From: Scatophagus argus
Lineage: Eukaryota > Chordata > Actinopteri > Scatophagidae
Direction of reading: 5' to 3'
NCBI RefSeq assembly: GCF_020382885.2
Contig: NC_058513.1
Span: forward strand, 3,611,408-3,675,407
DNA: 64,000 bases
The notes below the pieces were generated by a model. It ran no database searches and was not told the origin of the DNA. It saw nothing but the letters and a program-made list of their open reading frames with translations. Positions 1 to 12,000 of the stretch are shown here, piece after piece. The position numbers and the translations under genes were made by a program. Each line of letters begins with the position of its first letter. Position 1 is the first letter of the stretch.

Positions 1-1457
1 TCTGTGCAAAAGAAGTATGAGCACCACTGCCTCCAGATCTTAATCTGCCTAGTGCCTGTATTTGTTTTGCCAGTGAGTAAAAGAAAGATACAACATATTT
101 TTATTTCTTTAAAAAAAACAACTGTTTTCAGGAGGCTTAGTGATGATGCAATGTAAGATTAAAACATGTAATATAACAATGGTGAAACAAAGTAAACTTC
201 ATCAGTGCAGATCACATACCCAGGTTACACGTAAGCTTAGAGGTAATGGATTCAGTTGCTCTGTGAAAGTAATTTGGTTGAGGTGAAGCTCAAGATATCA
301 CCCTTCCCTTGTAACATAAAATAAGCCAGTTGTTCTGCTCCCATCCGGCAATATAGAATTATGTGCTGTTGCAGAATACAGAGCAGCTTCTTTCCTCAGG
401 CTGTGAGACTTCTCAACTCATCCTCAGCCATAAAAACATAGCCTCAATTTTCAGAATCCATGCCAGTGGCAGGCATTAAGAATAACATTATAATACACTA
501 ACAGCTCATCTTTATTGCTTACGGTCCTGTTTGCTTGTCATGTCATGTGAAGGCTGTTTCATAACTGTTTTTAAGTTCCTTATTTAACACTTACCAAAAT
601 AATTGGTAATTAAATAATTGTGTAAAGCAAATTTGCAGTCTTACTTACCAGCAAAAATTACATTATTAAAGCTTACTTGTTCTGATAAATCTGACTAATT
701 TGAAACCTGAAATTTTTTGTCAGAAAAGGGCATTTGAGCGAGCTAACTGGCAGCACAGTGCTGTCTCACTGCCACACTTCCTCTATTGGCCTCAGAAGGA
801 GGAGATGATTGCTGTGGTGGTGGGCATTTTCTTTTCTTTTCTTTTTTTTTACTGCAAACGACTTTCAGTCTGGGGCTGGTCTTCATCGTTTGGGGCCTTT
901 GTTCTAATTAAGATTTTAAGCTACAGGATCCATTATGCTTCCAACATCCCATCTTAAAATATGTTGGAAACATACGGGGGATAACTGAATGGTGATGTTG
1001 TGTGTGGTCATGTTGACCTGGATATTGTGCAACGAATATTATTTTAATGATGATGAAAAAAGGCCTATTGAGCATGCAACTGCAGATAAGTAGGATAAAT
1101 TCTGCAGCATAAAGATAATCCCAGAACATGTAGCAGTAGGTGTCAAGATGAGTTAAGCCACAAATCTCTGATGTCTAGTCTGTATTCATTAGCTAAAAAG
1201 TCATTTTTTCTTACGCCTTCATTAGGGATTAGGAGATTATGAAGGGTGACATTTTGTTAATGAGTTCAGAACTGGAGAGTGGTTCTGTAGTGCTTTCCTT
1301 ATCCCCCACCAATGGCTCATGGCGGGAGGCTTAGTGAAACTATCACCCAGCAGTTTAATGCAGCAAAGACACAAAATCCAAAAAAGTGGACACAAAATTC
1401 CCACAGCTCTTTTGATGCACCTCAGGAAGAATCTGAGCCATTAATGAAAGACATCCA
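1..1457. other. 3' flank of the LOTUS-domain gene, no gene seen
   Basis: This AT-rich stretch lies downstream of the stop codon at 1458-1460 of the minus-strand LOTUS gene. I see no open frame with coding character and no named repeat. Candidate polyadenylation signals for the minus strand are ATTAAA near 1041-1046 and AATAAA near 514-519, both some distance from the stop, so the 3' UTR end is unresolved. Confidence 0.5.
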
Positions 1458-4400
1458 TCAGAGTCTGACACCCACCCTGGCCATTCTGGGACTAAAAACC
1501 CCCTCCACGTTGGTGAAGACTGCCAGTACGACCTCGGATGCCGACATGGAGGCGTATCTTTTCCTGAGTTCCAGGCTGCCTGAGGAGAAGGGCGAACCCG
1601 CTCCTTGCACTGGGTCCAACACGCTTTTCTTTATCTTCCTCATCCGCTCGTGGATCTCCTCCTCCAGCTCTTTCTGGATGGCCTCCCTGGCTTGCTCCAT
1701 GATGGTGTGCTCACAACGACTCACCTTTATAAGGGTCTGAAAAGGAGCGTTAAGCAAACTGAGAACTACAAACTTAACATTTCATCAACTATCCAGTGTC
1801 TTTACCAGATGGGTTATTGCGAATTCAGGTAGCACCTCTTACATTGGCCCACTGCAATGGAAATGCTGTCACATGTGGAGTAGTTACTGCTACTTTCAGC
1901 ATTATTTTAAGTACATCCAACAATAAACTTAAGTGTGTCAGTACTCATGGGTGAGTTGATAACTATGATGTGGCCACCAATGATGACACACAGTGGTGTA
2001 GTGGTAGCATCACAACAACTAGACAGAGAATCATCAGTACCACAGCTCAGTGGCTATTCTCTTAAAATGTGTTCACATGTGGATCTAGTGAGTGAGTGGC
2101 TATTTTGGAAGTTGGTGGGATGCAGTGCAGTAAAACAGATCTCAGCATTAAGCATGTTGCAAAGGAGCACCACGAATATTAGTCTTCAAAGCCACCTTTA
2201 ACCAAATTCCTTAAGAACTGAGCTTAATGTCAGACATATCTTTAGAGATGACACTGAAAACACAGGGATTATAACATTCCTGTCACACAATAGTAAAATG
2301 GATTTATCCACATACGTCATATGCATAAAAACCTAATGGGAACACTGTTATGAAATTTACAGCCGACATTAACGCTACTGATGGGTTTGAAAGACAAGAT
2401 ACACTATATAGACAAAAGTACTAGGATGGGGCTGTTTATCAGGGGTTGAGCGCGGCCCCTGACTTCCAGTGAAGGGAAATCTTAATACTTCAGTGTACCA
2501 AGACATTTTGGACAATGCTATGCTTCCAACTTTGTGGAAGCAGCTTGGGGAAAGACTTTTTCTATTCCAGCATGACTGTGTCCCAGTGCACAAAGCAAAG
2601 TTTATAAATGATGGTTGGAGGAGTTTGGTGTGGAAGAACCTGACTGGCCCACACAGAATCCTGACCTCAAACCCATCCAACACCTTTGGGATGAACTGGA
2701 ACAGAGATTGTGAGCCAGGCCTTTTTGCCCAACATTAATGTCGGGTGGGCAAAAAATTCCACAGAAACACTTCAAAATCTTGTGGAAAGCCTTTGCACAA
2801 GAGTGGAAGCTGTTATGGCTGCAAAGCTGTCTGTAATATTTAGAATGCAATGTCATTAAAGTCTCTGTTGGTGTAATAGTCAGGTGTCCCAATACCTTTG
2901 TCTATATAGTGTAAATTTCTGCTTAAAACTATTTTTTATTTTCAGTGTAGCTAATGTTAAGACTCATGAGCAACAAAATCATCAGTATTTTGTTCACTCC
3001 AGGAAATGTTATTTGCCAGACAAGGTCAGCCAATACTACATTAAAAATGGATTTAGTGGAACAAAGCTGTGCATAAATCTAGATATTAATTCTTTTGCCC
3101 ATAAAGCGTCACAATTTAGACCAGATGAGGGTACTGAGATCCAACTTGGTAACACATTAAAACGTAGGCTGACATAAGATGTCAGTAATCTGTTTGCATC
3201 TCTGTCCAGTTATGTGAACAGTTTCGGACCACTGTCTACCTAAGTGAATGGAAAACGGCTATCAAAAACAGGGAAAATAAAATGAAGTGCAGAACAAAAC
3301 AGTAACATAACTAATAAATAGTAATAAATCTTCATATGTTGCAGCAGGGCATGTCTCTTACCGCTATGGGCAGCCCAACGCTGTGTATCCTGATACCCAG
3401 CTCATAGGGAGAATCACATTTGTAGTGGTCAGCTAGAGACTTCATGAACTCAGCCAGGTCTACTTTCGGCTTGCTGTGCTGCCTCCTGTAAATGCGAAGT
3501 TGCTAAACAATGGAAAGAAATTAGACGTATTCAATACAAAGGAAGTTAAAACATTATACAGGGCTCACATACAGTACCTAGAGCTAGAGGAACCTAATGT
3601 ACAACTTGGTAGGTAACAAAATAAAATCAGTATGGACAAGTCTCATCATCAGGTAACAGAAACATCGAAATGAACTCTGAAAGGCATCCCTGCTGTTTTG
3701 TTTAGCTTCAATTTGAAGCTGTTTTGAACATCAGCTCTCATGGGAAGGAAAACAACAAATATACAGCAGGTAAAACAAGTATTGAACACATCACCATTTT
3801 TCTCAGTAAATATATTTCCAAAGGTGCTATCCATCCATCCATTTTCTATACTGCTTATCTGTCAGGGTCACAGGGGAGCTGGAGCCTATCCCAGCTGACT
3901 GTGGACGAGAGGCGGGGTTCACCCTGAAATGGTCGCCAGTCAATCACAGGGCCAACACACAAAGACAGACAACCACACACTCTCACACTCACACCAGGGG
4001 CAATGTAGAGTAGCCAATTAACCTAATGTGCATGTTTTAGGGGTTGTGGGAGGAAGCCGGAGTACCCGGAGAAAACCCACACAGGCACAGGGAGAACATG
4101 CAAACTTCACATAGAAGGGCGCAGACCGGGATTCGAACCTGGAACCCTCTTGCTATGACGACAGCGTAACCACTGCACCACCGTGCTGCCCCTAAAGGTG
4201 CTACTGACATGAAATTTCCACTAGATGTCAGTAAAAGCCCATGCAATCCACATATGCAAAGAAATCAAACCATAGATGTTCATAAATTATGTGTAATAAT
4301 AACACTTGAAGAAAGGGAGGTGCAAAAAGGCATGGAAAGCCAAGACACCAGCACCATGCAAATTAATATCAGCTGGTTCAGCGCCAACTGATGGCCTATA

Positions 4401-7400
4401 AACAAGCATCTCATTACCAAGGAGTCACACAAGAAACATCTCATGATGGGTAAAAGCAAAGAGCTTTCTCAAGACCATCGCAACTTTACTGTTGCAATGG
4501 TCACAGAAGGATTTCTAAACTGCTGAATGTTCCAGTAAGCACTGTTGGGGCCATAATCTGGAAGTGGAATCATTTCATCATAAACCGGTTACAACCAGGT
4601 GCTCCTTGCAAGATTTCTGACAAGAATTATGAGAAACATACCCATGAACCAGAGCTCATTTCCTTTTACACAAATTAAATCTTCCCATACTGAAAGTGTA
4701 ATCAAAATAAACATTTTTGGCTCAACAATTAATAGTCCAATCAATAAGATGACTCCAGTTATGGAATATAAATCTGTAAAGCTTAAATGCAAAGCTTGGT
4801 CGACAAAAAAACCCCCCAAAACATCTATTTAATATGTAACTAGTTTGTTGGTAAATGTTTAGTAGCAGTTTGATCAACTAAATCTCATTTGCCATGTGAG
4901 TGATACCTTTAAGATGTCTATTGTCTCAATCTGGTGGATATCATCATCTTTAGTGTTACTGTCGATTTTGAACATGCGGTGGACGAGGGGGAGTTTGCAG
5001 AGGGGCCCCAGGTTCAGCTCTTCATAGTGCTTCTTGTCCTTCAAGGCAGCCAGTGACCGGCCCAGCTCATACAGGGTACATATGGATGCCACTGCTTCAG
5101 TACTCTGACAGACAGAGAAAGAAAAAAGACTCCAATAGCAGGAAAAACATACAGATTAAAACATTTAAGAGCAAATGCATGTTTGCCAACCTCTATGAAC
5201 ATGTTGACCTCTCTCATTGTGTACTGAAGGTCTTTAAGAGCCGGAGTCGCCCACGGTTTTATCTTTCCCGCTTCCAAAGAGGGAATCTGCATCAACTCGC
5301 ACACCCTGGATATCACCTGGATAGTGTTACATTGAAGGGAGGAAATCACATACAGTACATTAGATAGTTGTACAGATTCACAAATGGAATGCATCGTGAG
5401 CAAAATCTACCTTTAGAAGCTCTTGGGCTAATAGAAACCATACTCAGGAACATTTTGGTTACATACTCAGGAACATGGCACTTTCACACAGTAAACTGGA
5501 CAAGCCTTGGCAAGTGCCCTTTCTCACATCTCTCAATTAAATAAATAAAGGTCACACCACACCTATACATCCATGGGTCTTCTACACAGGAGATTTAACA
5601 TATTTCTAACTTATTCTGGGTGATCAGCACTCTTTTGTGTCTGATTGAGATCTTCCTCACTTGACTGTTGGCGCATGATGTCCAGTGACTTCATGTAATG
5701 TGCCTTAAGCCTGTGCAGAGGTCTAATCAGTCAGAATCACAATAAGTGAAAAGACCATTGCAGGGTGCCGAATGCATTAATGCAGTTGAAGTTCACACTA
5801 TTTCATTACTCATGTTAGTTCAAAAATAGCAGATTTAGCACGTGCCTTCTGTGGTGCAATGAAACTTTGCTATTTCAATGCACTGGTGTCTCATATATGT
5901 GAAGGCATGCATACCAGGTGCATGCATACCTACTGGTGTTGCTGCACACCTCACAGACACCAAAATGAGAAAAGAGAAAAATGAGAAAATTATGACTACA
6001 GGGATAAACCACAAACAGTGGAACAACAAGTTCTAAAAGCAGTACAGCCTTTAACCTGATAATAGTTTCATATTTTGGGAAATACACTTATTGGTTGTCT
6101 TGCTGAGACTTGTGAAGATGCATGCCACTCTCACATTAGTATGCCAAACATGAAGGTAGAGCCAGGAAGCCATACACAAATGGGAAAGAAAGGAGCTACA
6201 CGCTGGAGCTATTTCTAAGCCAGGTGCAGTGACTTAATTTCTTGTCACAACAAAGTTGCCAGGCAACCACCAGAGTCACCAGAATCGACTACACCCGTTG
6301 ACATTCACAGCTGGAAACTCCCTTTTAAACCACGTTGTTTGTTATTATGCAAACGAGATACAGAGTGTGGAGTTTGGATAACATTTTAGAGGTGGGGGTG
6401 GACTTTTGGGTTGTTTTTTTTTTTTTCTTTTTACATTTGCTTCTCTAGTTAATGCTAAGCTAAGCTAAATCTGCTCCCTCTTTACCTTACAGACATAACA
6501 AACAAATGTATTTCCAAAAATGTTGAACCAGTCCTTTAAAATTCAAAGCGCTTCTGTTTCCTCCTCACCTTGTCTTTGGTGACCAGCTCTCCCTCTGCAG
6601 CTATTTCTCGTATCACCTCTTTCATCAGACTGTTGACCATATCTGGATCCAGCGCTCTTTTGACTCTCCTCCCTGTGAGCTCGTCCTCGTCCTTCTCCAT
6701 AGCCTCTACTGCCCGCATATTAGCTCCATGGACCTCTCTCAACTGGGCGTTATAGGCCTCTCTAAACACAGGGGCATTGCTCTCTCTCTGAGTTGCACCT
6801 CTGTTTTTGCTCTTCTTCTCTTTGGTCAAGCTTACATCTTCGCCCAGTGCTGGAAAGTCAGACGCAGAGAGGAAGTTGGACAGAATGTCCTGTTGCTGTT
6901 GGTCTTTTACAGGCTCTATTGTCAGATTCTGTGCAGCTGTAGAAGGATATGGAAGCACATATTTATTTTATAAGTATGGATAAGTGGCAATATTTGTTTT
7001 TAATGCAAAAAGATGAATGTTGTCATGTTGGCAGCGTTTCCGACAGATTGACAGTGTATCTGAGACAGATAATGCTGATATTGTGGCAGGCCAACACAAA
7101 TAAATAAATGTACCTGCAGTTGCCCCCATCACAATTTCTGGATGTGCTGTTGTTTCAGGTTGAGTGGTCAGCCTCTTGTGGCTCGATGCCTCCCAGGTGT
7201 CATACAGAGACATGTACTGTAAGAGAGGAAGCTGTTCACCAAAAAGCTGAAAGTAGCTGGCTTGGAGCTGGTCCATGGAAGGAGCTCTCAGCTGGTACTG
7301 CGTTATCACCTGGAAAACATTACTTTCACTGACTAGGTGGTTTACATACAGTACTAATACAGACTGTAGTGTTCAGGTCAAAGGTTAATTTTTAGATTAG

Positions 7401-8992
7401 ATTAGTAAACTAAAGGCATAACCCAACATCCAGATGCAAACTACAAATATATACCAGTGATTAGCTTATTATCTTATTATATATTTGAAGTAAAACAAAT
7501 CAGTAAAACAACAATACCTCTGTACTGTACCTTCATTTTCTGTAACTGAATATGAATATATTGAATATACTTCAAAATGCCAAAGTGCATAACAAATGCA
7601 AAATTTACTTTAATTAACTTTTCAAGTATTACCCCACAACCACAGAATTCATCTCCATGCATGACAGGTTTAACAACATTTCAAAGCAATGGGTTGGGCA
7701 CCAACATTATTTTCTCTGCATCAAAAACAAGGGACTGATTGGTACTCAATAGGTGACTGAACTATGAATTCACAAGTGGCTCCTTAGCAAAAAGCCATAG
7801 ATAGGCCAGAGACATCAGAAAGTATTGCCTCTAGAAGTAATTTGGTTAAATCAACAAGACAGAACAACTGGGTTTTAGGCTAAAAAAATCCCAGTTGTTC
7901 AAATTATAAGCATGAGCCCACAGAAATAAGATTTAAGGCGGCACATGATTTACACCATGAAACAGTTCAACTAGTTTTCAGCTCTAAAATACAACTTTGC
8001 TAATGAGAGAGAAACAACTCACAATATATTTAGGTTTAGTTCATGTCTGATTATTATTATTATTTATAATTTGGTTGTTGGTTTTCCCTTTTTGCTGTCA
8101 AATGCCCTCAGATGTACATTAGAAACAAATACTAAGAAAGTAAACACAAACTAAGTGAAAAATAAGCTGATCTGCTGTTTTCATCACCGACCTTTATGAC
8201 CCTCTCGTACAGCTGCTCTTGGGTCAAATTCTCAGCTGGCTTGGACACGGTAAAAGGTGTGTTGACAGGAACAGCACAGGCGGTGGAGAATAAAGAAGCA
8301 GAGGAAATCAAGGGGGGGCCTAAAAGGTTCACTGTTGCCTGTGTGGGAGGCACATGGGGAGAACTGACATCCACTTGTGGCATGGTAACACTTGGGGTAG
8401 CTGCAAGCAATTCAGTCCTCTGTGGAGTTGCAGGCCTGCTGTCCTCTTTAGCATTTGCTGATTTCACAGTTCCAGGCTCACTCAGAGGCTGGTGGAGCTT
8501 ATGGAACACCATTTCCCCTCTAACAACTAGATCCTCTTTCAAAGATGCTATGAGACAGGAAATAGTTTTGAAGCCCAGGGAGGCTAAGGTCAGGTTTTGG
8601 CGGTATTTCTTGTTGTAGGCTATAGCCACCATCTTCAGAGGAACCCCTTCTGGATGCTCTTTTATCATGGAAACAATTTCTTCCAGAACCTTGTCAATTC
8701 TCCCATCTTCTGCAGCTTTTACTGATGCCCCAGCTTCAGTCCTAGCTTCAGTCCCAGCTCCAACTTTGGCCCGACTTGCACCACAATGGCTTTTGTGAAA
8801 CACCAGTTCCCCTTTTACAACCAGATCTCTATCCAAAGAGGCTACCAGGCTAGCCATGGAGTCAAAGCCCAGGGAGGATACAGTCAGGTTGCTGCGATAT
8901 GTCTGGTTGTAGAATACAGCCAGCTTTTTAAGGGGGATACCAGCTGGGTGCCTCTCTACCAAGGCCACAATTTTGTCCTGAACCGTCTCCAT
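1458..8992 (-). CDS. Tandem OST-HTH/LOTUS-domain protein, 702 aa, seven coding exons
   Basis: Coding exons on the minus strand are 8992-8192, 7309-7114, 6936-6569, 5316-5191, 5104-4907, 3502-3362 and 1736-1458. All junctions fit GT-AG and the phases sum to 702 codons plus stop. Residues about 3-67 and 98-166 are two similar winged-helix OST-HTH/LOTUS domains; each has the HPxGxPLK start, a LGF turn and a LVxxGExVFHK end. LOTUS domains bind RNA or the Vasa helicase in TDRD5, TDRD7 and MARF1 (family knowledge). A Ser/Thr/Pro-rich linker follows. The C-terminal half (about 456-610) is dense in ordered, conserved-looking sequence that I cannot assign. Residues about 624-648 are a charged helix (AREAIQKELEEEI). 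I see no Tudor or NYN nuclease domain. An in-frame ATG at 9010 probably lies in an intron, because a pyrimidine tract ending in TAG at 9006-9004 makes a good acceptor, so I start at 8992. A germline or RNA-regulation role is inferred only from the family. The last exon also contains AAAG|GTGAGT at 1726-1721, a possible alternative donor. Confidence 0.85.
2400..2913 (+). mobile_element. Internally deleted Tc1-like transposon
   Basis: The ends are inverted repeats of the same type: TACACTATATAGACAAAAGTA at the left, and the reverse complement of that form (CTTTGTCTATATAGTGTA) at the right. They are typical of a teleost Tc1-like family inserted at TA. Inside, about 2469-2738 holds plus-strand remnants of a DDE transposase, including an HDC(V/A)P block and a PSNTFGMNW block shifted from its proper frame. 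At about 514 bp it is far shorter than an intact Tc1 element (about 1.2-1.6 kb) and has no full open frame, so it is dead. It sits in intron 6 of the LOTUS gene. Confidence 0.8.
3820..4203 (-). mobile_element. tRNA-derived SINE with intact target-site duplication
   Basis: Read on the minus strand, the element starts with a tRNA-like head (GGCAGCACGGTGG, then a GTGGTTA box A area and GGTTCGAATCC as a perfect box B at about 4130-4140). It continues through the teleost core that includes CTCCGGGTACTCCGG and GGGATAGGCTCCAG, and ends in an ATGG tail at 3830-3845. The 10-base direct repeat AAAGGTGCTA occurs at 3820-3829 and again at 4194-4203 immediately outside the element. This is the target-site duplication expected of LINE-assisted insertion. 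The element lies in intron 5 of the LOTUS gene. Confidence 0.85.
4386..4640 (+). mobile_element. 5' fragment of a Tc1-like transposase
   Basis: The plus strand encodes broken remnants of the N-terminal helix-turn-helix part of a Tc1 transposase: MGKSKELSQDHR, then after frame changes a VGAIIWKW block and GAPCKISD, which correspond to the family blocks MGKxKELSxDxR, VGAIIRKW and GRPRKIS. The frame is interrupted by a stop and shifts, and no inverted repeats or catalytic part are present. It lies in intron 5 of the LOTUS gene. Confidence 0.6.
6058..6539. mobile_element. Non-autonomous inverted-repeat element (MITE-like)
   Basis: The left part has TATTTTGGGAAATACACTTAT at about 6071-6091. The right part contains the inverted equivalent, ATGTATTTCCAAAAATGTTGA, at about 6507-6527, followed by CCTTTAA. 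These are the ends of a short inverted-repeat element that is very common in teleost genomes. It has no coding capacity. Its right end is only about 30 bases from the splice donor of LOTUS-gene exon 3 (6568-6567), in intron 3. Exact ends are uncertain by a few bases. Confidence 0.6.
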
Positions 8993-11750
8993 CTTGAGTA
9001 AAACTATCAAGGGAAAAAGAGACCACCGTTAACAGACGAACACTACACAGTCGTTAACCAGCAGCCTGTGCTCTCGCCAATAATCCACAAACAAAAAATA
9101 TGGTTTAAGTCATGTGCTGTAAAACACACACAAAACACACAGACAGCCTACAGAGAATGATCCCTAATGCTAGAGAGAAAGGAAAAAGAGGCAGGCAGTT
9201 TAGAAACAGTGACATTATTACTCTGTAGAATTTTCAGCTGTAAAATGACCCACTCACTATGTTGGTCTTGGCACTACGTCTTGATTTTAAATGGATAATG
9301 ATCGATAAAGCACTACCAGTTTGAACAGTGAACTTTGAACCTTTTTGAACAGTTTTCCGTTTGTGTCTGTAATTACAAACACACACTCCTAGTGTTCAAT
9401 CCCAAAAAATACATGTCTCTACGGATGCACAGGAATGCCACCACAAACACAAAAAAAGAAGATAATCTTTTGTTTTTACATGCACATGAAGCATTATCGT
9501 GACAAAAACAACACAAATAAGCAGGGGTCAGCTTGACAGGTATGTAACCAATTTTGTGAAAAAAATCACAAATCAATACCCAGACCTAGTCAATATTAAA
9601 ACTACAATACTACATCAAAAGGCTCTAAACACCTAATAATTCACCTTTAAACTTTATACACTCTTTAAAACCATGCAGCAAATACAGTACAGTGATTAGT
9701 CACAAAACAACAAAAAAACCACAAACACAAAAATTATTAGCTGGATGGATTATTTCCTCTCCAGAGGCAGACCCAATGAACCGTTTGTGTTTCTTTAAGA
9801 ACGTACAACAGACCGTATCGAACGACAGTTTATGTTTTCATTAACACCACAAATTCAAAATGGTCATCAACTCCTTTGTGACACTACTCCAACTTTTCAA
9901 ATCTAAATTCCATTCATTTTGTTAATCCACGGCATTAACATAACAAAAATAATCACTACTGTAACTGTACTAAAAGATCAAAACAAGTCTATGCATAATA
10001 TTTACAACATATAAAGAGGAACACAGTCAGCAGTACAAAGAACCTTGCATTATAAATAAGCAGCAATTCAGTCTACCTTACCTATACTTTCAAAAGACAA
10101 AAAGGAGAGATCTGTGGTTCATCTTCCTTAAAAGTTGAACTACTGTGTATAAAGCTGCAGTCCTCCTGCTTTAGCTTATAAACTGTACTCACTTCCTTCC
10201 CCCTACCTACTGTGCTTCTTTCTGAGTAAAGACAGAGAGAAATGAAACTGAAAGCAAGACTGGCAAGCACATTCAAGTCTATGGCTGCCTGTGACCAGCA
10301 GCCACACTCTCATATTCCTGGAAAATGGTGATGGTGGTCACCACACAGGCAAACCAATGATGGGACGGAGGGGAATGAAACAGTGGCTTTGAGTTTCACA
10401 TTCCTGGTCTGCCTCAGCTGATTCACTTGTGTTGTGTAACAAATCACGTGACCTAATAATTCGGTTCATGCCCAGTCAGTGTACTACTTGCGAAAACAGC
10501 TGTGCACCTAAGGAAATGAAACACAGGTTAGGCGTGCTACTCTGGCATTGCAAAGTCTTGTGTTCTGCTTCAACACATCAAAAAGCTGATAACACTCTTG
10601 TGCCTAGTTCCCATTTAACCGGAATGACTGGCAGCTACTGAAGAAAACAGTTCACTACTTAACACACTGACATGACATGGAACTCCACCAACAACAGTTT
10701 TGATTTGAGATTTTGTGTTATGCAAGCAACATGACAGAGAGAAGGAGCAGGTCGCAGATTTCTGGGCACAGCTCCTTCCAGGGATATGAATTACCGGTAC
10801 TACAACTTTTTTAACACATGCAGTGTACTCCCCAAGAGCAAACAGACTTCTCTTTTGTGGACATCCCCTTTAATTGACTAGTTCTTAGTTCGAATCTGCG
10901 CATTGATTCACATTGACAACTGAATTGCACCTTTTCCTCTTCCTTTCTCACGAAATATTTGCTTAGATGGGAGTGGCATAGTGACGGCATCGCTTAGCTG
11001 CCGCCATAGTAAACCAAATGTTAAATGCAGATTTAAAAAAATAATGATGATGATAGCTGACAGCAGAAGAGTGACAGGGCACAGGTAATTTATCTTTTCA
11101 GAGTCAAAGCTTATCAATCAAATCATTAGGCCACAGTTTTATAACCTGGAGAACTTGGAGAAGTCTGGCCCAGGAAGTTTTGTAGAAGCAGGGAAGAGGT
11201 TTGTGACACAACTGCACCTGCTTCCAGGGTGCATGGAGAAGGAATAATAAGTCTAAAGAGGTCAACAGTTTTTATTTTATATAAACCTATGCTGCTGTAC
11301 AGTTATTCTATTTGCTACACATGATGCTGGATGTGGACGTTCTTGGGTTTTACAGGTTACAGAACCTGCAGAAGTCATCTTGGTCCCATACTTACTGACC
11401 CACTGACCCAGCACTGTTGACGCACAGAGAGGTTTCCTGCCTTCAGTGAGGGCAGGTGGTGATGATTTTGTCTGGCATGTAACACCGTATATATTACATT
11501 ATATAATCACATTTAATATAAAAAACTGTACTTGGTAGAGAGAATGCAACATTTTGTGTGTAGTTATAGACAGTCACGCAAGATTTTGGAATTCCTCAAT
11601 TCTAATATTGTGCCAATATATTACAAGCTGCGGAGAGAAGTTAAAGCAATGTTGAAGAATGTACTAATATTAAATTTAAATCACACCTGATGTCAACAAG
11701 TAGTTAACAGCCACAAACTCCTGTAAGACGGCGATGTAACGTTAACTTAC

Positions 11751-12000
11751 CAGTATCTGACAGGAAAGTGCGTGCAACCACAGTCCCGACAAAGTACAGT
11801 TAACTACGTTCAGTTACATGCTAGCGTTACTGTAAAATCAAACACCAACTAAAATAGCTGGTTAGGTGTTGCCGACTGACTCTGGATATGTTATTGTACT
11901 AGCCAAGTATCACTAAGGGCAGTGTTCGGGTGTGCGTCCTCGCCTTCTTTCAACATCCTGAGACTCAGTGCTGAAGTAAATAACTATGGCAGTAAAACGA
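11751..12000 (-). promoter_or_regulatory. Possible 5' UTR exon and promoter of the LOTUS gene
   Basis: The minus-strand donor CTG|GTAAGT at 11751/11750 matches the vertebrate consensus. The LOTUS coding exon has a matching upstream acceptor at 9006-9004, so a non-coding exon 1 must lie further upstream. The left coordinate is the motif; the right one is arbitrary. No TATA box or CpG island is clear. RNA evidence is absent, so this is a guess from splice consensus. Confidence 0.2.

Noticed and set aside
1312-1740. 142-codon plus-strand frame over the last LOTUS exon
   Set aside because: It is the antisense shadow of the minus-strand exon at 1458-1736, which has splice sites and correct phase.
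4120-4193. Possible tRNA gene because of GGTTCGAATCC box B
   Set aside because: The sequence continues into a SINE body and an ATGG tail with target-site duplications, so it is a SINE head.
9000-9010. Upstream ATG at 9010 as start of the LOTUS protein
   Set aside because: A polypyrimidine tract followed by TAG at 9006-9004 is a good acceptor, so the 9010 ATG would be intronic; the ATG at 8992 opens the first LOTUS domain directly.
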